A program made the position numbers and the translations under genes. From Bigelowiella natans CCMP2755 (taxonomy: Eukaryota > Cercozoa > Chlorarachniophyceae): a stretch of DNA of 64,000 bases. The stretch is taken from positions 1-64,000 of the forward strand of contig ADNK01002518.1 of NCBI GenBank assembly GCA_000320545.1. Reading direction: 5' to 3'. The notes beneath the pieces are model-generated. The model had not been told where the DNA came from and ran no database searches. It saw nothing but the letters and a program-made list of their open reading frames with translations. Below are positions 12,749 through 25,296 of this stretch, one piece after another. Numbering within the stretch: the first letter of the stretch is position 1; each line of letters begins with the position of its first letter.

Positions 12749-13861
12749 ATGCCTGAGGAGTCAATTTACGATTTAATCCCTAAACCAGTGTCTGCGTCGA
12801 AGAAAACGGTGCGGTATAAAAGCAAATTCAATCCGAAGATGCCGCCATCATACTCTACGTTCGGTCGTGGGGCTAGAGGACAACATACCACATCTAACGT
12901 TGGAGGTGATATGCAGAGTAACAAATCATCCAAAGCCAAAGGTTCTACATTCGGTCCAACTACAAAGCATCAAGTTGATTTCCAGAAATTCAAGACAAGA
13001 ACGAAGAAGGGATTACCGACTCGTAATTCTACCATCGTGAATTAATATTTCACACCTTGCCTGAATGTATTAACAAAATATTCATCGATCTTTTCGAAGT
13101 ATCACAGAGATGATGCATTTATCTTCTATTGCGACTATTTTGCGCATCATTTATTAATAACTGGCTCTGCTCTATATTCAGCCAAGAAGTTCACATATAC
13201 TGACCGTCGAAAACCTGGTTTGAGCATGAAACTGGAGAAAAGAGCAATTCCAAAGAAAGAAAAGAAGAATTTCATCACGCAAAATGCTGTCGATGCTATC
13301 ATGAAAGGTATGATGGCACACTGAGAGTAGCTTTCTTTTCAGATTGTGTAACTTATTCATAAACTATCAGTGACTAGAAAGCCTGAGAAGAAGGACGTTA
13401 GATTCGTGAAAAAGGCAGAATATGGAAAGGTTCCAGGATACTTAAAAGAGGTGAAAGCAGATATTCAAGCAGAAAGAGAATTCATCGAACAGATGTTGGA
13501 GAGATCGAAAGAGGAAGAAGACACACAGCCTAAGAATCGAGTCATGGATGAAGCTGAAAAGGAAGAGGTTCAGTTCTTTTCATTTCAAACGTGTAATTTT
13601 GTTTTGGATAAATATGCCAGAAATATAAATTATTGAACTGTACTGGTTTTTACTCACACCACTATTTTACCTCAGCTCCTGGACGCTCTGAAGATGAAGT
13701 GGGGGGAAGTTAATGAGAAATATCAAAAGATATCTCACGTAGTTAAGCTGGATACAATTGGAAAGAAGCGCAGGAAAGAACAATACGAAAAAGAGCTCAC
13801 CGAGCTTGATCAGGCTATTCAGAAACTCAGTAGGGGAACTGTATTCATTGCTGATGAATAA
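12749..13861 (+). CDS. ENKUR: enkurin, axonemal/ciliary protein
   Basis: Enkurin is a microtubule inner protein of motile cilia and an adaptor in sperm. Four exons (12749-13022, 13182-13307, 13371-13567, 13676-13861) give 261 codons, the size of animal enkurin. It begins MPEESIYDLIP, the family's typical N-terminus. The C-terminal enkurin domain shows YGKVPGYLKEVKADIQ, then ALKMKWGEVNEKYQKIS, DTIGKKRRKEQYEKEL and QAIQKLSRGTVFI. The frame can be read upstream to a TTG at 12737, but the ATG at 12749 matches the family start. It is divergent from MPS1. It is one of four cilium- or microtubule-linked genes in the window. Confidence 0.95.
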
Positions 13862-16162
13862 GTGAAGCAAGACTTCCGTTAAAAAGACGATCACACAGTT
13901 TCCGTACGCGACTTGATTTTAAAAAAACCACGCAGGAATTGTCCAGGAGTGCTCGAGGAAATAATTTTGTAGCATTCTTCTAGGATACTTTGCTGATCAA
14001 TAAGTGTACCGTCTGCATGTGATTTTCTCCTCATGATTTTCTCCTCATTTCATCTCGTGGATATGTTGGAATGGCAGTAGCATGTGATGACATCCGTATA
14101 GCGTGCGTGTATGCGCCGTGCCCCTTTTCCAACAGATGTGACAAGTACATCTCATGCGCATCGCAAGGACATGCAAGATAGCATGGTTGCTGCAGCTTGC
14201 ATCATTGGAAAATTCAGCAGCGTATCGTATGCCACAATCGAATAACACGCATAAAAATTAAATTCGTGAGTCCGCCTTCGTCAATGAACGAATCGAAGTG
14301 AACTTGATACGATACTAGCTGGCGCAGGGATGAGTCTGTTGCGACTAGCTGCGCCACTTGCATCTAGCTATATATAGCTATTAGTGCATGCATGCATGTA
14401 GATCATCACGGCGTGATGGTGCATGCATCGTATTTGCATTGCATTGTTGCAGTTATGTTGCATTAGGGACGACTTTCATCGCATATGTATGCTTAAATAT
14501 GCCAAGTGCTTACACATCCGCCGCACGCGCATCGCATGCTGTGTGATGTGTTGTTGGCATGTCGTCAGCAGTAGTTACAGTGGATTCCGGCGATGTTAGT
14601 GCACGAGTCACCCAGCTCCCCCATTTGTCTGCTGCATGCTGAGCTCCGCTCCGCCCACCACCCGGCCGCTCCTTGTCTTGAAAATTCGGATTGAGCTAGC
14701 GCTAGGCTAGTACAGCTGCGGAGGGCGGGAATGTCGAAATGCTACTGCGATTCGTAAAAACATTCAACGTTCTATTAAAAGTTTCCGTAGGGCCTATGTC
14801 GGTATGTACGCTTGCGACGTCGAACCTATAAACCGAGCGAGTTTGTATGAGCGAATTTCCTTCAGAATCCCCCCCCCTTCATTTTTCCGGCAGCAGTCGT
14901 CACTTGTTTGCCTCAGATGTATATGGTACATGACTAAGTACATACGTGGCTTCGATAGCTGCTGCTTGGCACACAAGGACCATGGCACAGCACAGTGACA
15001 TAACAATATACGAAATTAACTGTTGTACTTTCCCTCTTCTTCTTAACTAATTATTGCATCGGCACAAACAATGCCCTTCAAGGTAGAACTCGTTGATGCA
15101 GGAAAAAATAGGATACGAAGTATGGATGATGTTGCCTTCTCTTTCATCCGAACCCCGGCTAAGATAATCGCTCGCTTCAACAACGGTTTTTAATACACGA
15201 CATTTGAAAGATAACAGTGAACGATACAATTACTACCTCCACGGTACTGAAGGCTTATTTTTGAACAACCTCATCCAACACCTCGTATTCTAGATGAAGA
15301 TGATGATATTTGATTTGTTATTGCTGATTACTTCTATTGATTTTCTTTACCTTCTCATTTCTCGATTTTCCCTACAAATTATCATCGTAAGCTAGTGATT
15401 AATATCGCCATCTTCGTCAGCTAGTGATTACTATCGATGCGCTCCACATGCTAGCATCTAAATCGCCTCCTCATTAGCTTCGAAAGTATCTATCCCCGTT
15501 CAGGGATATTAACCCATGGTTCTGGAGAACTGAAATTCTGCCGGTTATTATGGTTTTTAGATAGATCACTCCTATCTCCTCCAAACCAACGTTGAAGTTC
15601 TTTAAATTGTTGTGCGGCTATGACATGAGTATTATTCAGCATCCTCCAGCACCCTCCAGCACCCTCCAGCACCCTCCAGCACCCTCCAGCACCCTCCAGC
15701 ACCCTCCAGCACCCTCCAGCACCCTCCAGCACCTCATTAGTTGTTGAAACCATACGAATCTCTTTAAGTTGTTCGATTTGACGCATTTGTCACGTACGTC
15801 AACGTTCTCGATTTGACGCATTTCTGAATCAACATACATTTTGTCAAAATTCGAACTTATATTGGTGACGATTGGAAAAAGCATACTGTTTTTATCTATA
15901 CGACAACAAATATTATCTTGTCGTATCAGTGAATCAGCGACGTTTCAATTGCTGTTGGCTTCAAAATAAGCCGTCGTTGGGCGACGACCACACATCTGAA
16001 GGAGGCCGATCCTCGTCAACGCAGGGTTTGAAAGAGATAGAGTGAGAATCTTTATTCTCCAGCGTGCGTGCGTTGAATTCAATAAGAAAGATACGTCTCA
16101 AATCACCAGATTGCGATCAATCAAGAAGGGACCAACCAACCAACCCACGCTGCTTTTCAAAA
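13862..16162. other. repeat island and minisatellite spacer
   Basis: No gene supported. The part from 14040 to 14750 is rich in GCATGC and TAGCTA words. Around 15370-15440 the phrase AGCTAGTGATTA occurs twice. A ten-base minisatellite lies at 15641-15733, and a 16-base direct repeat (TCGATTTGACGCATTT) occurs near 15774 and again near 15808. The end of the gap should contain the CRY-DASH promoter. Confidence 0.5.
15641..15733. repeat. 10-bp minisatellite
   Basis: Nine tandem units of about ten bases: the first is ATCCTCCAGC, the next eight are exactly ACCCTCCAGC, and a partial unit follows. The near-perfect identity suggests recent expansion. Confidence 0.95.
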
Positions 16163-16691
16163 ATGATGCACAAGCCAAGTTTTCGAAGGGTGCGCCTCTC
16201 ACGTCTCTCCGCTGTGATTATCATGGCCTCCCTTATTTTTTCTACTTGGTGCATATTGAAATATTGTGCTGCATCATCGTCACCACCTAAAATAAAGTTG
16301 AACAACAATTATACACGCATGCAAACAACAAATGTGGTGGGAGGAGGAACAAGTAGTAGCCATCATTTCCTGCTCGGTTCTCCTATTCTTCGTCATTCGT
16401 CGAGCAGAAGTAAGCAGCAAAGGGCTACCACTGTAGCAAATGGCAACGGATCCAAGGCGCGTGCGATACGATAGAAGATATCAATGTTACAAAGCAGCAG
16501 CAGGGACTTGTTGAACGTCGTCATCGTTCACATATTACTACTGCTACTACTCTACTTTTACTATCTCTAATTTAGTACATATGCGTCGTCTGTGAAATAT
16601 CTTTTAATAATTACCGTTGTAGTAGTATTTCAACCTGAAATCGTGGAGCAGAAGCCAACCAGTTAAAATTAAACACATTGTTTCTTCTTCT

Positions 16692-16726
<35 letters not shown>

Positions 16727-19700
16727 TTCTTTGTTTTTCCGACTTTGGTATTATTAGGTGAAACACTGCATACTTTGGTTTCGAAATGATCTACGAATCC
16801 ATGACAACGCAATCTTCCACCACCCGTCAGTTAAAGCTGCTGAACGAGTTACGCCTGTGTACATCTTCGATCCTAGACACTTTAAGGATACTGACTTTGG
16901 ATCTTCAAGAAAAACAGGAGGATTCCGTGCGCAGTTTATTCGCGAAAGTGTAAATGATCTGCGCTCGTCCTTAAAAAGTTTAGGCAGCGACTTGAGTATG
17001 TTTGTTGATAAACCGGAGGACGTGTTACAAAAACTAGCTGGACCTCAATCAATCGTGATATGCCAGGAAGAGGTTACATCAGAAGAATTAAATGTGGACA
17101 AGGCAGTCTCAAAGGGGCTTCACAAGGTTGATTCAAAACTGGTGAAAGTGTGGGGACCAACGCTCTATCATCCAGATGATCTTCCTTTCTCAATGGATAA
17201 TCTACCAGAGCCTTTCACAGTCATGAGGAACACACGTACGTATTATTTTGCATGTTACTGCTTCCTTGCATACGTATTTGTTGTGAGTGGTATGATGACA
17301 CTGGGGCGATTATTGAGCCATAAAGAAGGATGGAAGCAACTACTGGTCAACATCTTCCTTCCTCCCACCCACTCCCCCTTTCTCTCTCTCTCTCTCTCTC
17401 CATACAATTTCTACAGTTGAAAAAAGGGCCAAAGTTGAGGTTCGTGAGCTGCTACCGGATCCAAAACTTCCTGCTGCAAATCAGGTGGTGTTAGTGGTGG
17501 AAAAGTGGTGGTGGTGCTCACGAGTAGTAACGGGACGAATAAATTATTCCAAAATCGTGATCACTATCATCAGCATCCGTAATTATTGATGTTCTTTGGC
17601 TTTGCTCCATGATTAATTACATTGATTAATTACAGGCAGACGGTTCACTCAAAGACGTACCTTCCCTGGAGGCACTGGGATTCTCGAAAGAAGAGATATC
17701 TGAGATGCAAACGCAAGATGAAGATAAACGTGGAGTGATGAAGTTTACAGGGGGCGAGACTAAGGCCATGGAACGTGTTGCACATTTCACTAAGACTGCC
17801 CTCAAAGTATGAAATTGTGCTTTGTCATATGACAACAACTTTCTGATTATAGTGCAGTTGATGTGCCAATATAAGCAAAAGGAAACACAGATTCTTTCAA
17901 AAAATACTACTACTACTACTTACACTGCTGCTATTCTTTATTTTTGTTTCAGTGATATTATTGGGTTGCTTCAATGATGTTGACTACCTAAACTTCGAGA
18001 TCCGACTAAAGAATAATATTTTCAGACGTATAAGAAAACAAGAAATGGACTTATAGGAGAATCTTACTCTTCGAAATACTCACCATGGCTAGCATGTGGT
18101 TGCTTGTCCCCTAGGATGATATATTGGAAGGTTAGTAAGGACAGTTACGACGCCGACATATACGTAAAACTTAATTCCAAGTGTTACTGTTACCAATCAA
18201 TACAGACGGCTCATCCGTTTAAAAAAAACCAAAAAACTCAGCATGCATATGGATAAATTAATCGCCAAAAATAATATCTAAACCTTCAAATCCAGACGAG
18301 AATTAAAAGGGTAGTAGCACAACCAACAACAAGACTATGATACAATAAAATTAAATCCCCTAAGTTGTCATCATCTTGTTTTTATTAGAATGTTATTTGC
18401 ATAATATATAATCCTAGACACGTGAATATGAGAATGCACATGGTGGTCAAACTGTGGACACGTATTGGCTTATCTTTGAACTTATGTGGAGAGACTTCTT
18501 CCGATTTTATTGCGTGAAGCACGGAGATTCTGTATTTCATCTCTCTGGCCCTAAGAACACCCGACGAGCCTGGTCTAGGTACATCTTACACTAGTATATT
18601 GTGCATATTGATCTCGATTTCGTTGGAAAAGTAGAATTCAAAACACGTCGTGAAGTCTGTTTGCAACAAGAAGAAGAAGAAGAAGAAGAAGAATCCATAG
18701 AATTGCTGTATAACTAATGACTAAATCATAGTACATAGAAAGTGTTTTATTCAGTAGGATGTTGTTGTCATTCAGTTTTACTAAATTTCCCCCGACTGAT
18801 GATCTAAATCATCTTGAATATATGTACAGTAATAATTAAGAAGAGGCAAAAATAGTGGCAACTTTACTGGTATTAATGCAAACAATTATTGTTAAAAATG
18901 CAGGGATAGTAAACTCATCAACGCATGGAAAAAAGGCCAAACAGGAATTCCTTGGGTGAATCTTCACTTTTTTATAATACTTTTACTACCAATACCCCTA
19001 CCATTACAATATCTCAACTAATCTCAACTAATACTACCGCTACCACTCTATTACTCAAGTGCAAAATTAAAGTAGTTCTTCTTGTTACTAGCCAGTATCC
19101 GAACCTGCCATAATATCATAGTCATGATGTTCAACTTCCATTCAACGCGCTGCTTCTGCTGCTACTACTGCTGCTGCATAGGTGGATGCGAACATGCGGG
19201 AGTTACTTCAGACGGGTTTTATGTCCAATCGTGGGCGACAGAACGTCGCATCTTATCTAGTTCATGATCTAGGGGTTGACTGGAGGTAAAATATGCTCCA
19301 TCATCGTCACCATAGGACACGCACTAATTAATGACAAACACGGTTTCTTATATCTTCATTCTCATATATTTACAAATCCTCGTCATATTGTTGAAAAGGT
19401 ATGGCGCTGATCATTTCGAAAGCCTTCTCTTGGATCACGACGTGTGCTCTAATTATGGCAATTGGGTAGCAGCAGCTGGCTTAACTGGGGGAAGAATAAA
19501 TCGATTCAATATGTCCAAACAAGCAAACGACTACGACAAGGACGGAAGATATGTAAAGATGTGGTGTCCGGAGCTGAAAGGTATTAATATTACTACACGA
19601 TTGTTTGTGCTGATTATATTATCTTTATCTCCTCAGTGTTGGTAATAGCTCGATTCATTACTTGTTTTGTTTTGCCTTGTTCTACGGTTGTAATTTGCTC

Positions 19701-20141
19701 TCTTCTTCAGAATTGCCTTCCAAGTGCGTGCATTCCCCATGGGACCTCTCGTCTTCAGAGCAGTCAAGATTCGGTGTATTAATAGGAAGCGATTATCCAG
19801 CTCCAATTAGAGCACCGAAGAGAGGATATACAGGAGGGGGAGGAGGAGGAAAAGACAATCGCCCTCGAAGAAATGGAGGAGGGAGATATAAGTAACTATT
19901 GCATTTCTTTTTAACAACAGTACTAACTTGGGAACAACCATATTAACAACCATATTAAGCACCTAAGTATTGCGTGTTGTATCACTTGTTTATCATGCAA
20001 GCCTAGCGAATAATAATTAGCTATCTGATGCTGACTATAAGCGGATCATTTCTTACACTATTTTATAACAGGAAAACGAAGAATTTCAGAGGGAAGGGGA
20101 GAGTACATCGAGGCAGGACGCAGGATTTCTACACGTCTTAG
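16163..20141 (+). CDS. CRYD: cryptochrome DASH (photolyase/cryptochrome family)
   Basis: CRY-DASH is a flavin and MTHF blue-light protein that repairs pyrimidine dimers in single-stranded DNA; many act in plastids or mitochondria. Exons: 16163-16432, 16758-17235, 17417-17484, 17636-17806, 18026-18130, 18418-18578, 18904-18955, 19182-19285, 19399-19580, 19711-19891, 20072-20141; total 614 codons with agreeing phases. Motifs include [13 protein letters not shown] (photolyase N-domain), [45 protein letters not shown] and [13 protein letters not shown], typical of DASH. Exon 1 adds about 90 residues: a basic start, a hydrophobic core ([17 protein letters not shown]), then a Ser/Thr/Arg-rich stretch, which looks like a bipartite plastid leader. 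The exon 1 donor at 16432 is inferred from phase. The C-terminus is a Gly/Arg-rich tail ([16 protein letters not shown]). Confidence 0.93.
16681..16731. repeat. (TTC)n microsatellite
   Basis: TTC run at the 3' end of CRY-DASH intron 1, taking the place of the polypyrimidine tract before the acceptor at 16757. Confidence 0.9.
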
Positions 20142-21128
20142 TCATTCTCCATTTCATTAAAATTAGCTTCCTTGACCAATTTTAGATGCTTAATCGTTCG
20201 CCATCTTGCCTCTCATTTCGTTGGCCATGCCAGCATGATACAAGGAGGATGCTACAAAAATAAATTGCATGATGATGAGCACAATCTGAATAAGCAGCAG
20301 CTAGAGCAGGCATTGAGCTCAGACATCGCTTCGTTAAGAATCATCTTTTAAATCAAGTGGCACAATAGACACACCAACTCGATTGCCTTTGCTTTGTTCA
20401 ATTTGTGGTCTATGGTCTACTACACGTGCGTTTGCACACACGCTACGTGTCATGACTGTGACTATGTGTGTGCATGTCATGTAGTCGCACGCTCATTCGT
20501 TTTCCTACGTTTGTTTGCGGAAGCTCGTTCTCGATCATTTATATATTCAAATTGAATTCCGAAGAAGTGAACGTAACGAACAGAAGCGACGATCGAACAT
20601 GTGAGACGGATGTAATGAAGAATTAAATTTTTTCAATGGTCATCCTGATGTAGCTGTGCAATGCAGCGGCTACAGCGCTAATGTTATGTCTGTTGGTTTC
20701 GAACATGTACACGAACCTTTTCGGCCGTTCGTCACGATATTATTATTGATATTTTATTTCGATTTTGCAGCTGAATAAGTGGCAAGAGAATGTGCCATGA
20801 GGTCAACATGGCTGTGACTCAGTCAACACAGCATGCAGCTGCCGTGAGCGTATCGTAATGCGTGTTGGTGCTAGACAAACTTGCACGACAAATGTAGTTT
20901 GAACACACCGATCATGGTGCGCAGTGCATTTATATTATCATTGTAATGAAGGTACCCTATTTTTTTCCCATGAAAAAGCTCCTATCAGCTATGCAGAAAT
21001 TATTTTACTGCGTTTGGAATATGAGTTGAATATTTTGTTGAGGATATTGACTGGGTGCCCTAAGTGGCCATTATTATATCTTAAATCCGTGTTGTTATCA
21101 GGCCGATACGACAACGAAAGATACGTCA
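20142..21128. other. repeat island between convergent 3' ends
   Basis: No gene supported. Holds copy B of the dispersed repeat (20600-20680) in TGCA-rich DNA between the CRY-DASH and CCT-gene stop codons. Confidence 0.6.
20600..20680 (+). repeat. dispersed repeat family, copy B
   Basis: Contains GAGACGGATGTAATGAA, TTTTTTCAATGGTCATC, CTGATGTAGCTGTGCAA and GCAGCGGCTACAGCGCT in the same order as copy A. Confidence 0.8.
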
Positions 21129-22359
21129 CTATATATCGATCTCCATACTCTTCTCTTCGTCACGTGATGTTGTATTTATCATGAGCTGCTCCGATTTTTT
21201 AGAATAATATTTTGCCATGGAAAGCTTGACTTTACTCTCGTTTAAGCTCTGGCCTTCTTGAAGCTGCTTCATGAGCTCAGGGTCAGCCCTGATCGCTTCA
21301 AGTTCCATCTTATTTGCGAATCGTCCCCCTATTCGTGGGCGAGACTTCGCAAAAGCTTGTCGACATGCGTACCTCACCTTCTTTGTATATTGACGATTTT
21401 TTACCTAAATAGAAGCAAACTAAGTCAAACACCCATACAATTATCTGTCTTCATACTCTTCTAATTCTTCCACCTTAGATCGGTATTTGCGAACAAGTTC
21501 ACTTCTTTCGTCCTTCGTATAAACATGAACCTGCTCCATTCGTTTCCAAAAGGATTGAGCGATTGGAAATGCAGGGGAGCCTGGCAAGACCGGCAAAGCA
21601 CCAAGCAGCAAATCTTGTTGCACATTAGTATCCGTACTGAAATCCATTTTCAACTTTTGGGAGTCGTTTTCGTTTCCTGTCACAGAAGGAGAAAATGGAA
21701 GGTCGAATCGGAAGTCCAACTCTGAGGAATTGGGGCTGAGAGGAGGTGTTCGCGGATCAACTACAGCATCAAAAGCATGGCAGGAGGAGGAGGAGAGACT
21801 GAGGGCCAGTAAATCCTCGTAGAGCTCGAATCCTTCTTGCTGTGATTATTAATAATTCCCAGTGAGTTTCATCAATAAATATATGATTCAAATGGAATCA
21901 AGATTTGCTATACATTCGTGGTACCTTTCCAACAAATGACTCCTCTCGACGAAACGAAGGCATTCCAAGCTTAGAATCCCCTTGTCGGGTGGTGGACGGT
22001 GATAAACATTCACTGTCATCAAGTCTGAATGATGACGTCGAAGATGACTTTGAGCTTGGAGAACCTCCATCGTTAATAGAAATACGAAGTGGAGACATGT
22101 GATCATCAGTTGGGTCTTTGTTGTGGATCGGAGGGGGTGTGAAAGACTCGCTGGAGACATAATTCTGCAAATGGTTTTGTGGAGAGGTGGGAAGAACACT
22201 GTTGCAGAAAAGCTGCTGATGAGAGCACATATTCACTTGGAACCCATTCTTGGATTTCTTTTTCTTCTGTTGGTTTTGCGCCTGAGTTGCCATGTGGCGA
22301 CCAACAGGCAGTCGGACTGCATTCGCCATTCGGGAAGGATTGAACCGATTCATCATCAT
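21129..22359 (-). CDS. CCT-domain transcriptional regulator
   Basis: The CCT motif (CONSTANS, CO-like, TOC1) acts in nuclear import and DNA or partner binding in light- and clock-linked regulators. Three exons (21925-22359, 21474-21839, 21129-21404) give 359 codons. The motif spans the second intron: TKDERSELVRKYRSK joins directly to VKNRQYTKKVRYACRQAF and AKSRPRIGGRFANK, with the conserved basic, Arg-Tyr and RPR..GRF positions all present. The donor at 21473 was chosen because it joins the motif exactly and in phase. The N-terminal part is Ser/Pro-rich and disordered. No B-box or response-regulator domain is seen, so it is a CCT-only protein. The start ATG is preceded directly by an in-frame stop. 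The 3' end faces CRY-DASH. Confidence 0.88.
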
Positions 22360-22414
22360 TTAAGGAAGTATTTATTAACACAAAGGTGTTTCTCCGTCCA
22401 AATTAGTTGTTGTT

Positions 22415-23300
22415 CTAGATTATAGATATTCGTATGCTGCTGTTTTTCTGTGATGCAGCGTCGTCAGTCTGTGGAGGGGTGTCTAGCTCCTGGCCCGAGT
22501 CGCGTCCCGTCTTTCGCTTTTTGTCGACGACGATTACCTCTTCGGAATCTAAAAACATTAAGATTTAATTTATATCTACGTGAAATATAACTTTCCATAA
22601 ATGGGCTTGTAATGCCAAATTCCGTCTTCACGAAAAACGTAAATATATTCCAAAAAGTTCATAGCTTTCCACACAATGAATAACACCTATTCTGGAAAAC
22701 AGGTCGCGTTTTCTTTTGCCTGTTTGCAAAGATTTACGGTGAAAAAGACGAAAATGGCACACATTTTCTACTCGAGATACCCGAAGTAAAGTGCGTCACA
22801 CGGGCTTAGGCAATAGAGGATATTTCTGTGTAAATGTACCATTTTGACGATTTATAAAATAGAAAACCGCCTTTCGAACCAATTAGGTTGTAAACTGAAC
22901 TACTGGTCGGAGGATGTCTTTCCTCGATCCGATTCGAAGAAAACATAATCATTCTCATGTAGTCGTAGGCTCTAAACTGTTTGGAGTTTAGTTGGATTTT
23001 ACCTATCATGTATTTCAGGAAAACGGCCATTTTCACCTTTCGACTGTTTCATTGTGCGAGTTTGACAAAAGAACATTCCACGAAATTTATGATTCGGCCA
23101 AACGCCAAAGGTGCAGGTGTAAAAATAGAAGCGATTTTTTTTTTGGAAATATATCGGGATCCAAGGTGTAATTGCTGTAGAATTCACTTGACCATGGGAA
23201 AACATCGTAAAATAATCAAACGAAAAGGAAACCACATCATCTTTACAAAATGCTGGCTCCCGATAATACATTTTCTGAAACAGTAGCTCAAAAAAAGAAC
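22415..23300 (-). CDS. unrecognised gene, C-terminal part only
   Basis: A likely last exon at 22415-22548 reads SEEVIVVDKKRKTGRDSGQE and ends at a stop, with a good acceptor before it. Upstream, about 22640-22790, another frame reads HRKSLQTGKRKRDLFSRIG then VIHCVESYELFGIY and could join in phase through a weak donor. More open pieces lie at 22806-23036 and 23000-23340 but I could not assemble them. The product looks basic and possibly nuclear. I recognise no family. The gap to the CCT gene start is only 55 bases. Confidence 0.35.
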
Positions 23301-23724
23301 ACATAGGTAAGGCTCTTTCTTTGTAAGAATTACTCCGCATTCTATCAAAGCTGATAATTTGACTGGTTTTTTAAAATTACGGTGGACTTATAGAACAATA
23401 CTAATCTTAACAAACCTCCGTCCATCCGACCGTCCGTGCGGCAATAAATTGCTAGCTACCTACCAGGAGGAGGAGGAGGAGGAGGAGACGACCTATCTGT
23501 CTCCGGTGGCACGCCACCCCAGAGAACATTATCACCCTTGCTTGAAAGAAGTATGCCGACACTTGAAATGAATCAGCATGAAATTTCATTTTGTGCTAGT
23601 GTTGGGTGTCAGCATTTTCATTCGGTGTGTGTCTTCGATGATGGTGTGTGGCTCCGTTCCATGTAACCTGCAAATCTCGAAACAATTTGATTTATAATTT
23701 GGTTTCTTAGGAAGGAGAATTAAA
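23301..23724. promoter_or_regulatory. likely divergent gap upstream of 23725
   Basis: AT-rich DNA with a GGA run at 23465-23487. It precedes the plus-strand gene at 23725 and may also hold the unplaced 5' end of the minus-strand gene to its left. Confidence 0.3.
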
Positions 23725-25184
23725 ATGTTTAGGCACCTTAGGAGGTGCGTCCTTCGAGTTCCTTCAAAAAAACGGGCTTTAAGAAGAGGCGCGCCGACTG
23801 CCAAGTCCTTCATAACGCCGATCCTGCCATCAAGATCATATTTTTCCACTTGGTGTCGCCGTATTCCAGAGAAGGCTTTTCCTAGGGAAAGTAGTCCTGC
23901 TGCTACTTCATTTTTAAATCGGAAGTTGGATCTAGGTGTGCCGAGTTAAATGATGAAAATAATGTGTTAAACAATAAGTAGCAGCCAAATATTATCGATC
24001 TGATGTTTTGTTGTTCTAAAGGTCCATTCGAAGAAACAGATGACCACCAACGACGTTCACGCCATCGAAGGAATCATGACAACATAATCGAAACATTTAG
24101 GCGTGTTTCACTTCAAAACTCTGCAACTCCTCTCGCCAAGCTTCTTGTTGATTTTATGGATGACAATCGATCGGATCTCAGCTTTATCAACATATCCGCA
24201 TTGCTGATGAATTATGCTAAATTACGGAAAACCAAGGTTGGAGGATCGCCGTATCGAGGAGGAGGGGACGATTTTCTCCCTGCTATTGGTCCAAAGACGG
24301 CAAGATTTCTTGCAGAACAGGTGGAGAATAGCAGCTATCAGTGTTATTATATCTTTTCTAAAAACGTTGATAGATCTTCCTAAATATATACCGGATACGT
24401 TGATAGTTCTTACTAAATGTATACCGGATGATTGATAAGTTTAATTTTGTAACCAGATTCACAAAATGCCAACTGAAGATGTGAATGAATGGGCTCTTGG
24501 AAATACATTGTACGGAATCCAGGCTGTCGTAGCACACTCACCAGAGATGCGAAGGTGCCATAAATAAATGTCGTAATTAATTGAAATAAAGTCTCAACGT
24601 AGTTTATGCCTTCCTTCCTCGTTTTGTTCAGCAGTACATACATACATACATACATACATACTAGTACTATTTTCACAGCACAAACTTAACATATGAACAA
24701 AAGACTTACTTATTTCTTCACCCCATCATAAAATATTAGTGAATAATCTAAAATCTCCGGATTATTATTATTATTATTTATTACTATTACTACTAATTTT
24801 CTGATCGGATCATTATCACTAGGTTGACAGAAGCATTGGTGCCAAAGATTTGGGGTTGTGAGGAGCAAATGAAGCCATCATCTATTTCCAACGCTTTATT
24901 TGGATTGCGATTCCTCGACGATTGCTCTGCAGCTGATCGAGCAATGGAGGCCCTTACTGTTCAAATTGAAGACTGCCCTTCAGCTTTCAGCGGCCACGCG
25001 CTTGGAATATGCATGCTTTCTCTAAGACATCGTCCTGACAGTGTGGTCAGTCGTCGTTGCATCCGAGCACTGGCTCAAAGAGTCGGAGAGTAATGACAAA
25101 GAATTAAAATTATAATAATCCTGATAAATAGTAGAAAATAGTAGATGCATAGCAGCACATAGATAGACATGATGTTGTAGCGGT

Positions 25185-25240
<56 letters not shown>

Positions 25241-25245
25241 AAAAT

Positions 25246-25296
<51 letters not shown>

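Noticed and set aside
15490..15884. Frames with a repeated CWRVLEGAGG peptide
   Set aside because: They are translations of the minisatellite and the peptide repeat follows from the ten-base unit read in several frames.
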